From: Bacteroidales bacterium
GTDB lineage: Bacteria > Bacteroidota > Bacteroidia > Bacteroidales > Bacteroidaceae
Assembly (NCBI GenBank): GCA_004558865.1
Contig: SFCY01000040.1
Coordinates: forward strand, 1-18,038
DNA length: 18,038 nt
Direction of reading: 5' to 3'
Positions within the stretch are counted from its first letter, which is position 1. Each line of letters begins with the position of its first letter. Under the pieces are notes generated by a model. That model ran no database searches, was not told where the DNA came from, and saw only the letters and a program-made list of their open reading frames with translations. Shown piece after piece: positions 7,893 through 15,316 of the stretch. The position numbers and the translations under genes were made by a program.

Positions 7893-10800
7893 ATGAACAA
7901 GAAATCCAACGGCCACAGCCAAACGGTGGCCAAGGCTACACTCTTACTTCTCGCTACGGCCCTGCCTGCACACTACGTGCAGGCAGCAGCGGCGCCGGAG
8001 GTTGCTGTTGTGCAGCAGCAGGCTACGGTCACCGGTACCGTTGTGGATGAGAACGGAGAGCCCCTCATCGGTGTGAGCGTTGTCATTAAAGGAAGCAACG
8101 CCAATGGTACCATCACGGACATGGATGGTAAGTTCCACCTCCAACTTCCCAGTGCGAAGACCACGCTTCTCTTCTCCTACATCGGCTACACCACACAGGA
8201 GGTGGCCGTGGATGGCAAGCAGCAGCTCGACGTGAAGATGAAGCCCGAGAGCAATGCGCTCAAGGAGGTGGTGGTCACCGCCATGGGCATCCGCCGCAAG
8301 GAGGAGTCGCTCACCTACGCCACCCAGCAGGTGCGCTCCTCTGACTTGAACCGCGTGCAGGACCCCAACCTCGCCAACTCGCTCGAGGGCAAGGTGTCGG
8401 GCATCACCATCACTCCCAGTGCCGGCGGTGCCGGCGGTGCCTCCAAGATCATCCTGCGAGGCAACAAGTCCATCCTCGGCTCCAGCCAGCCCCTCATCGT
8501 GGTGGATGGCGTGCCGATGACCAACTCCCAGCACGGACAGGTGGGCTCCAACAATATGCTCGCCGAGGGCCAGAGCGAGGGTGCCGACGCCTTGTCGATG
8601 ATCAACCCTGAGGACATCGAGTCGGTCAACGTGCTAAAAGGCGCCAACGCCGCAGCCCTCTACGGCTCTGTGGCTGCCAACGGCGTGCTGATGATCACAA
8701 CCAAGAAGGGACAGAAGGGGCGCATGCGCATCAACGTCTCCTCGAACGTCACCTTCGACTCGCCGCTCACCAAGCCCGAGATCCAGAATGTCTACGGCTC
8801 GGCTGTCAATGAGGTCGACGGCGTGGGCACTGTGGGGCTCTACAGCTGGGGCGAAAAGCTGTCCTCGCGCAGCGGCGACCAGCTGCTGGTCAACGTGCCG
8901 CTCGACCGCGACGTCTTCAGCTATACTGGCGCCGATGGCAAGACCGTGAGGCAATACAACCAGGTGCACCTGCGCAACAGCGCCGGCGACGACCTCGACG
9001 ACTTCTACCGTACGGGAGTCACCACCAACAACACCATCTCGCTCTCGGGAGGAACCGACTTGATGAGCAGCTACTTCTCATTCGGCAACTCCCATGCAAA
9101 CGGTATGTTGGACAACAACTCCTACAACCGCAACTCCCTCTCCTTCCGGCAGATGTTCCGCTTCTTCGACCGCGCAACCATCAACGTGTCGATGAACTAC
9201 ATCTCCACGAAGACCAAGAACCGTCCGGGCGGTGGCATCAACATGAACCCCATCTACCACATGTACACGATGCCGCGCAACATCGACATCGATTACTACC
9301 GCAACAACTACGTCACCCAGAATGGCCGTTGGAACAGTGGCCTGCAATACTACTACGACAAGCAGACCAACGGCTCCTATCGCTGGCGCCAGACGCGCGT
9401 GGCCCTCACCGGCCCCATGCAGGAGTGGGCCTTCCTCATGCCCGGACAGAACAACCCCTACTGGCTGCTCAACCAGAACAACGGCACGCAGTGGGAGGAC
9501 CGCTTCTTCGGCAACATCACCGGCAACATCGACATCTACGACGGACTGAGCTTCCAGGCCAGGCTCGGCATCGACTTCGGCAAGTATGAGACCGACTCGC
9601 GCCGATATGCCACCACATGGGTCCCCGACGCCATGGAGGCATACGGACGCTACTGGTGGAACTACTCCAAGACAACGGAGTTCTACACCGACTACATGCT
9701 CAACTACAACAAGACCTTCGGCGACTGGGAAGTCTCTGCTTCGGCAGGCTTCGTGGGCCATACCATCCAGGGCAAGACCAAGGCCGTCGACACGGGCTCG
9801 GCTACCTACGTCGACCCCAACCGCCAGTATCTCTCCGACCTCATCAACTGGTTCTCGGTGACGGCAGGCGGCGCGGGCAACACCACCCAAAGCCGCACCT
9901 CCGACTGGAACAAGGGAGCCGTGTTCACCGCACAGGTGGGCTGGAAGGACATGGTCTACGTCGACGGCTCCTACCGCCGCGACTGGTATCGCGCCTTCCG
10001 CCAGTTCAAGAGCAAGGGCACGCCCGAGGACTACGGCTACTTCGGCTTCGGTGCCAACGCCATCGTGAGCAGCTTGGTGAAGCTGCCCGAGTGGTGGAAC
10101 TACCTGAAGTATCGCGTCTCCTACTCTGAGGTGGGTAACTCCATCCCCAACCAGGTGTATGGCTCCATCACCGTCAACTGGCGCAACAAGACCTACACCA
10201 CCAACCAGTGGGCCGACTTCAGCGACCCGCGCCCCGAGAAGTCGCACTCCTTTGAGACGGGTTTCGAGGCCCTCTTCCTCAACAACCGCCTGAGCTTCGA
10301 CCTTACCTATTATAATGCCACCACATCCAACCTCTATCTCGTGGGCTCCAACGCCTCGGGCAAGAGCATCCCGATGAACTCCGCCAAGATCCGCAACCAG
10401 GGTCTCGAGGGAACCGTGGGCTACAACTTCCAGATCGCCCGCGATCTGGCATGGCGCACCAGCTACAACTTCTCCTACAACAGCAACAAGATCTTGCGCA
10501 CGGCCTACGACCCCGAGACGGGCGAGGAGAACATCATCGCCACCAACGTGGGCGGAGTGAGAGTGCTATATAAGGAAGGAGGATCCGTGGGCGACATGTA
10601 CACCACCGACCTCCGCCGCTACGCTGAGGACGGCGTCGACGCAAACGGCAATCCCGTCAAGGCCGGCTGGTATGTCCTCAACTCCCAGGGCGGAGTGCAG
10701 ATGGAGAGCGAGTCGGACAAGACCATGAAGAAGTTCCTGGGCAACATGAACGCCAAGTGGGCCATGGGCTGGAGCAACCAGTTCACCTACAAGGACTTCA

Positions 10801-11297
10801 CCCTCTCGTTCCTCATCAACGGCCGCATCGGTGGCAAGGTGCTCTCCATGACGGAGTCCTACCTCGATGGTTACGGACTCTCGCAGCGCAGCGCCGACGC
10901 ACGCCTCTACGCCGAGCAGCACAACATCGTGGCCACCGACTATCCCGGCAGCAAGCCCGGCATGGTGCTCGACGACGGATCGGGCCGCATCGTGCCCGTG
11001 GAGGCCTACTACCAGTCGGCCGGCGGCGTGAGTCCGCAGGACATTGCCCGCTACCTCTACAGCGGAACCAACTTCCGTCTGCGTGAGCTTACCTTGGGCT
11101 ATACTTTCCGCGACCTCCTCGGACCGAACCGCAACCTCTCGCTCTCGTTCATCGGCCGCAACCTGTTCTTCTTCTACAAGGACGCGCCCGTCGATCCCGA
11201 CGTATCGCTCTCCACGGCCAACGGCCTTGGCGCCTTCGAGGTGTTTGACATGCCCTCTTCCAGGTCCTTCGGCTTCTCTATGAACATCAACTTCTAA
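7893..11297 (+). CDS. SusC/RagA-family TonB-dependent outer-membrane transporter
   Basis: A 1134-residue TonB-dependent transporter that imports oligosaccharides across the outer membrane with a SusD lid. A signal peptide (about residues 1-32, ending HYVQAAA) is followed by a carboxypeptidase D-like regulatory domain (about 44-115: VTGTVVDENGEPLIGVSV, then FSYIGYTTQEV). Next come the TonB-box area (LKEVVVTAMGI) and the plug domain (about 130-260), with the SusC signatures ILRGNKSI, PLIVVDGVPM and VLKGANAAALYGSVAANGV. The 22-strand barrel fills the rest and ends in a Phe-terminated strand (SFGFSMNINF), the usual signal for outer-membrane assembly. Length and architecture are complete for the family. 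The next ORF begins 16 nt after the stop. A full-length susD is expected there, but only a 57-codon lipoprotein gene follows. Confidence 0.97.
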   Translation: MNKKSNGHSQTVAKATLLLLATALPAHYVQAAAAPEVAVVQQQATVTGTVVDENGEPLIGVSVVIKGSNANGTITDMDGKFHLQLPSAKTTLLFSYIGYTTQEVAVDGKQQLDVKMKPESNALKEVVVTAMGIRRKEESLTYATQQVRSSDLNRVQDPNLANSLEGKVSGITITPSAGGAGGASKIILRGNKSILGSSQPLIVVDGVPMTNSQHGQVGSNNMLAEGQSEGADALSMINPEDIESVNVLKGANAAALYGSVAANGVLMITTKKGQKGRMRINVSSNVTFDSPLTKPEIQNVYGSAVNEVDGVGTVGLYSWGEKLSSRSGDQLLVNVPLDRDVFSYTGADGKTVRQYNQVHLRNSAGDDLDDFYRTGVTTNNTISLSGGTDLMSSYFSFGNSHANGMLDNNSYNRNSLSFRQMFRFFDRATINVSMNYISTKTKNRPGGGINMNPIYHMYTMPRNIDIDYYRNNYVTQNGRWNSGLQYYYDKQTNGSYRWRQTRVALTGPMQEWAFLMPGQNNPYWLLNQNNGTQWEDRFFGNITGNIDIYDGLSFQARLGIDFGKYETDSRRYATTWVPDAMEAYGRYWWNYSKTTEFYTDYMLNYNKTFGDWEVSASAGFVGHTIQGKTKAVDTGSATYVDPNRQYLSDLINWFSVTAGGAGNTTQSRTSDWNKGAVFTAQVGWKDMVYVDGSYRRDWYRAFRQFKSKGTPEDYGYFGFGANAIVSSLVKLPEWWNYLKYRVSYSEVGNSIPNQVYGSITVNWRNKTYTTNQWADFSDPRPEKSHSFETGFEALFLNNRLSFDLTYYNATTSNLYLVGSNASGKSIPMNSAKIRNQGLEGTVGYNFQIARDLAWRTSYNFSYNSNKILRTAYDPETGEENIIATNVGGVRVLYKEGGSVGDMYTTDLRRYAEDGVDANGNPVKAGWYVLNSQGGVQMESESDKTMKKFLGNMNAKWAMGWSNQFTYKDFTLSFLINGRIGGKVLSMTESYLDGYGLSQRSADARLYAEQHNIVATDYPGSKPGMVLDDGSGRIVPVEAYYQSAGGVSPQDIARYLYSGTNFRLRELTLGYTFRDLLGPNRNLSLSFIGRNLFFFYKDAPVDPDVSLSTANGLGAFEVFDMPSSRSFGFSMNINF

Positions 11298-11313
11298 ACT
11301 TCAGCACACGATT

Positions 11314-11487
11314 ATGAGAAAGACCTTTTTTATACTTCTCGCCCTGACAGCGCTCACAACGCTGTCACTGGGCTCCTGTCTGCAATACGACGAGCCGGGC
11401 GACGAGTTTGAGACAGGACAGCTGCGCCCGGGCGACTCCGCCGTAACAGCCAAGCCCGCCGTGGCGCAACCCGACTTCGGAGAGTGA
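11314..11487 (+). CDS. 57-residue lipoprotein, probable detached SusD N-terminal anchor
   Basis: A small ORF directly after susC in the slot where susD normally lies. It has a lipoprotein signal peptide (MRKTFFILLALTALTTLSLG, then S21) with a good lipobox L19-G20-S21-C22. The mature part is only 36 residues and begins CLQYDEPGDEFETG. The run of acidic residues just after the Cys resembles the Bacteroidetes lipoprotein surface-export signal. The Cys-x-x-Tyr-Asp-x-Pro-x-Asp-x-Phe pattern resembles the opening of many SusD-family lipoproteins, where it precedes the globular fold. The ORF stops at TGA after PDFGE, with no SusD sequence before the next gene. That next gene is GH85 enzyme 2, 43 nt on. 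The ATG is well placed and coding GC matches the neighbours. It may be a functional anchor peptide for SusC or a relict; the alternative is an unrelated small lipoprotein. Confidence 0.78.
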   Translation: MRKTFFILLALTALTTLSLGSCLQYDEPGDEFETGQLRPGDSAVTAKPAVAQPDFGE

Positions 11488-11530
11488 ACTTTACCCGATA
11501 TAATAACCAAATTAAAAACAACGCACTAAC

Positions 11531-14500
11531 ATGAAAATCAGAAAAGGGGCAAGATACTTCCTTGCCATGACTGCGCTGGCCTTCTCTTTGGGAGCAGGGG
11601 CGCAGACTGAGAAGACGGTGCTCGTAGAGAACTACCAGCCCAACGGCGAGAAGTTCGACTGCACGACCACCATCGACTGGAACACGCAGAAAGTGTATGC
11701 GAAGATTGAAGTCGGAGCTGGCTCTGTGACCAATGAGAACATCCTTTCTGTGGGTACTCAGATTGGTACGTGGAGTAATGGCTCGCACATCCACTTTTAT
11801 TATGACTATGGTACGTTAAAATGCAACTACCTCAGCAACAACTCGAACCTTTTGCGTAACAACAACTATGAAGGCTTCGCCAACTCCACCCTCCAGATTG
11901 AGATTTCCAAAGAAAAGGGAATCGTGGTAAATGGAGTGCCGAGAATGGCCGATAAGGAGAGTCCGACAGCAACAAATTTCTACACTGTGACAGATCCTAC
12001 CACCTACTTTGCCGATTTGTGGAATGAGACCACCATCCACTTGGGCTCGCAGGAGGGCAATGGCCGCAGCTACCAGACCATCGCCGAGCTGAGCATCGTG
12101 CCGGCCGACTGGACCCCCGAGGTAGTGCCTGACACGGTGGTCGATCCCCAGCCCGAGGACACCCTCTCGCCCACTGCCACACAGGAGGTCTACGACTTCA
12201 GCGGCTTCGAGGACACCGAGCTCCTCACGCTCTTCAAGAACGCCCTCGACCAGGGGCGCGCCTATCCTACCGACGCGGAGTTTGCCGCTGCCGGCATCCA
12301 GCAGAGCGACATCGCCTTCGTGCGATCCCACGTGCGCAACAAGGGAATCCTCAGCCGTGCCGACCGTCTGCTCCCCGACACCTACGAGAATCGTGACCTC
12401 TGGATGAACACCCCGATGAACTCGGGCAAGGACAACACCGGCGGACAGCCCACCGGCACCTTCTCGAGCGACGTGTTCTCCATGTGGAACTACACCAACC
12501 TCTACGGAGCATGGAACCATAAGCTCTTCACGGCTCCCGGAGCTTGGACCGATGCCGCACACAAGAACGGTACGGACATGATGAGCGGTATCAAGTTCTT
12601 CGATACAACCGGCGGTAATCCCAACGGTGGAAGCGAAGGTTGGGTGAACTTCATCGTGAAGAAAGACGACCAGGGCAACTATATCTACGCTGAACCCCTG
12701 ATCAACATCCTGATGTACTTCGGCTTCGACGGCATCAACTACAACTGGGAGGCTTCCGGCTACACCGATGATGATGTCGTGGCCTTCCACAAGCAGCTCT
12801 ACAAGATTGCAGCTGAGAAGGGATTCAACAATTTCCACAGCGGCATCTATACCAGCATCAACATGTTGTCTTCTCAGAATGCCAACGCCCTCTTCGGCAA
12901 CGAGGAAGGCCGCACGCACGACCTCATGCTCAACTACATGAGTGGTGACTTCGCCTCTGCCAATGCCCTCAAGAGAACAGCCCAGGCAGCCGAGAATGCT
13001 ATGGGTACTACCGACGGTCTCTATGCCGGCGTTTGGATCGTGACGATGGATCGCGGTTGGACGAAGCTCAATAGCAGCGAGGAAGCCAAGAAGCTTGGCG
13101 TCTGCCTCTGGGGTGAGCACTCTCAGAGCCGCTTCTGGAGCTACAACACCGGCGACAACGGCTATGACCAGCAGACCAACTATCAGGCCCTCTTGGAGCG
13201 CGCCTGGTCGGGCGGCAACCGCAACCCGCTCTCCCGTCCCGAAATTAGCGAAACCGGCAACAACTGGGAGCCCGATGGCGACAAGAAGCCCCTCCAGACC
13301 TTCGCCGGCTTGGCCACTTGGATTCCCGAGCGCTCTTCCATCATGGGCAACCTGCCCTTCGCCACTGGCTTCAACCTTGGCAACGGCGACCGCTACAGCT
13401 ACAAGGGCAAGCGCACCGCCGGCCAGTGGTACAACATGGGCGCACAGGACGTGGTGCCCACCTATCGCTGGCTCGTCGTCAAGCCCGGCACTGAGACCGT
13501 GAGCACCGACATCCAGCCTGAGTTCACCTCCCTCGACCAGTACACGGGCGGCACCTCGCTGCTCCTGTCCGGCAAGGCTACCACCGATGGCACCGACATC
13601 GTACTCTTCAAGACCGACCTCAACGTGAGCGCCGGCAACCCCTATGCCAAGTTGGCCGTGAAGACAGGCAAGGAGGGCGTCAATCCTTCCAACCTCTATC
13701 TGATTCTCAAGAAGAGCGACAACTCTTGGGTGGAGACCGCCTACGGCGATGTGGCCGGCAACACTTGGGAAGAGAAGAAGATCAACCTCGCTGGCATCAG
13801 CGCTGGCGACGTGATCAAGGCCATCGGCCTCCGCGTGAAGGGCTCCGACGACAACTTCAAGCTCTACGTCGGCAAGCTCGAGGTCAACGACGACATCCAG
13901 GCCACACCGGCCAACATCACCGACCTCAACGCCGAGGTGAAGCAGGAGACGAAGTCCTCACTCTCTGTCAAGCTCTGGTGGAACACAACGGCTACCGCCC
14001 AGACCCGCGCCAACTACGGCCTGGTCTACAACGACGAGGCCAACATCGACCACTTCGACATCCTCTACAAGAACGGCGCTGAAGGCCGCGTCTCTGAGAT
14101 TGGCCGCACCACACAGTGGTCCACATTCGTGCCCAACATCCTCTTCGAGAGCGTGGACGACGATCCCTACATCGGCGTGCGCGCCGTGTCGACCGACTTG
14201 AAGACCTACTCTCCCGTGGAGTGGCTCCGCATTCCGCGCGCCGCTCAGGACAGCCTGCTCGCGCGCCGCGACGACTCCTACGGCATCAGCCAGATCGATC
14301 CCAGCTCCGACGGCTATGAGGTGGCTTGCAAGCTGCGCTATGTCACCGACGTCACCACTACTGGCGCCGACCAGGACCTCAACTTTCGCAACGGAGGCCC
14401 CGTTGCCGACGGCACCAACTACTGCGACGCCACCGACAATGTGCTGAAGGTGCACCAGGGCCAGAAGTTCACGCTCTGGATCAAGCCCTACGACACTTCC

Positions 14501-15133
14501 AACGGACCCTCTCAAGACGGACTCCGCTACTGCTTCGGCCGCGGCTGGATCGACCTCAACGGCGACCACAACTTCGACCCCAACAACATCAGCGAGGATT
14601 CCATCAACGGCGAGTGCCTCTTCACCGTGGGTGAGCTCCGCAAGGGCCATCCCGAGATGGAGACGGACGGTATCACCGTCGAAGTGACCATCCCCAACGA
14701 CGCCCGCACGGGCAAGAGCCGCATGCGCATCGTGTTCGCCGACGCTTGGTTCGCCGGAACGCTCATGCCCACCGGTCTCACCAGCAAGGGCTACACCATC
14801 GACCTCGGCGTGGAGATCACTGGCGACAACCCCCAGCGTCCCATGCCTGTTGACATCCATGACCAGGGCCAGGCCGACGAGCCCGAGGGCTTCGGTGAAG
14901 TTCCCAACAGCGTGGCCAACCTTAATGGCAAGGTCTCCACGGTGACCGTGGGCGACAACACCATCGACTTCCAGAATGTCGACAAGGCTTGGATCTATAC
15001 CGCTTCGGGTATGCTCGCACGCTACATCAACGCTCCCAAGAGCATCGGCAAGGCTTCCCTTGGCCGCGGCGTCTACCTCGTGAAGATGCAGAGCGGCAAC
15101 ATCCTGCGCACGCAGAAAGTGGTCGTCCGTTAA
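11531..15133 (+). CDS. GH85 endo-beta-N-acetylglucosaminidase 2, GEVED-containing, T9SS cargo
   Basis: A 1200-residue secreted enzyme related to the first GH85 but with different accessories. A signal peptide (residues 1-24, ending LGAGA|Q) leads into an extra N-terminal domain (about 25-200) of unknown type, probably beta-rich and binding-like, then an acidic Pro-rich linker (200-225). The GH85 catalytic region spans about 245-645. Its catalytic pair is N405-x-E407 in DGINYNWE. The family WYD motif is replaced by I439-Y440-T441, keeping the Tyr. The late GH85 motif GFNLGNGDRYSYKG and QDVVPTYRW is clear. A beta-sandwich (645-785), an FnIII-like domain (795-905), a GEVED-like domain (about 910-1097, with WIDLNGDHNF and ARTGKSRMRIVF) and a T9SS-type tail (1124-1200, ending QKVVVR) follow. 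It sits between the lipoprotein stub and the SusD body. Bases about 11690-12000, in the N-terminal domain, look less GC-rich than the rest. Confidence 0.9.
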   Translation: MKIRKGARYFLAMTALAFSLGAGAQTEKTVLVENYQPNGEKFDCTTTIDWNTQKVYAKIEVGAGSVTNENILSVGTQIGTWSNGSHIHFYYDYGTLKCNYLSNNSNLLRNNNYEGFANSTLQIEISKEKGIVVNGVPRMADKESPTATNFYTVTDPTTYFADLWNETTIHLGSQEGNGRSYQTIAELSIVPADWTPEVVPDTVVDPQPEDTLSPTATQEVYDFSGFEDTELLTLFKNALDQGRAYPTDAEFAAAGIQQSDIAFVRSHVRNKGILSRADRLLPDTYENRDLWMNTPMNSGKDNTGGQPTGTFSSDVFSMWNYTNLYGAWNHKLFTAPGAWTDAAHKNGTDMMSGIKFFDTTGGNPNGGSEGWVNFIVKKDDQGNYIYAEPLINILMYFGFDGINYNWEASGYTDDDVVAFHKQLYKIAAEKGFNNFHSGIYTSINMLSSQNANALFGNEEGRTHDLMLNYMSGDFASANALKRTAQAAENAMGTTDGLYAGVWIVTMDRGWTKLNSSEEAKKLGVCLWGEHSQSRFWSYNTGDNGYDQQTNYQALLERAWSGGNRNPLSRPEISETGNNWEPDGDKKPLQTFAGLATWIPERSSIMGNLPFATGFNLGNGDRYSYKGKRTAGQWYNMGAQDVVPTYRWLVVKPGTETVSTDIQPEFTSLDQYTGGTSLLLSGKATTDGTDIVLFKTDLNVSAGNPYAKLAVKTGKEGVNPSNLYLILKKSDNSWVETAYGDVAGNTWEEKKINLAGISAGDVIKAIGLRVKGSDDNFKLYVGKLEVNDDIQATPANITDLNAEVKQETKSSLSVKLWWNTTATAQTRANYGLVYNDEANIDHFDILYKNGAEGRVSEIGRTTQWSTFVPNILFESVDDDPYIGVRAVSTDLKTYSPVEWLRIPRAAQDSLLARRDDSYGISQIDPSSDGYEVACKLRYVTDVTTTGADQDLNFRNGGPVADGTNYCDATDNVLKVHQGQKFTLWIKPYDTSNGPSQDGLRYCFGRGWIDLNGDHNFDPNNISEDSINGECLFTVGELRKGHPEMETDGITVEVTIPNDARTGKSRMRIVFADAWFAGTLMPTGLTSKGYTIDLGVEITGDNPQRPMPVDIHDQGQADEPEGFGEVPNSVANLNGKVSTVTVGDNTIDFQNVDKAWIYTASGMLARYINAPKSIGKASLGRGVYLVKMQSGNILRTQKVVVR

Positions 15134-15163
15134 CGGGACGGCGCGATATGCACGATAAAGATG

Positions 15164-15217
15164 GTTGATGGTGGCAGGCAGGGCCGTCGCAAGACGGCCC
15201 GAGCCTCCACCGTCAAC
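15164..15217 (+). promoter_or_regulatory. Large intercistronic hairpin before the SusD-like gene
   Basis: The inner stem GGGCCGTC (15181-15188) pairs perfectly with GACGGCCC (15193-15200) around a GCAA tetraloop of the stable GNRA class. The outer stem GTTGATGGTGG (15164-15174) pairs with CCACCGTCAAC (15207-15217), with one G-U wobble. Between them AGG can pair with CCT, with small bulges. No strong U-run follows, so it looks more like an mRNA-processing or stabilising element, or a partial attenuator, than a full terminator. Confidence 0.6.
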
Positions 15218-15316
15218 TTTCAACGACTTTCGGCCCTCCGCCCCGCGGTGGCCGATGCCCCCCCGCCTTAGTGCGGCCAACAACCTAACCATTTATCAAC
15301 CATCAATTTCAAATTT

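Noticed and set aside
11314..11530. Simple frameshift joining the stub to a following SusD
   Set aside because: After the stub's stop there are only 43 nt before the GH85 start, and no SusD-like sequence in any frame, so a sequencing error cannot restore a contiguous SusD.
13958..15292. 444-residue minus-strand ORF opposite GH85 enzyme 2
   Set aside because: Long antisense frames are expected opposite GC-rich genes with C/G at third positions; the Val/Gly/Ala/His-rich translation shows no domain. The same applies to the long minus-strand frames at 9078-10247, 11816-13120 and 16196-17167.
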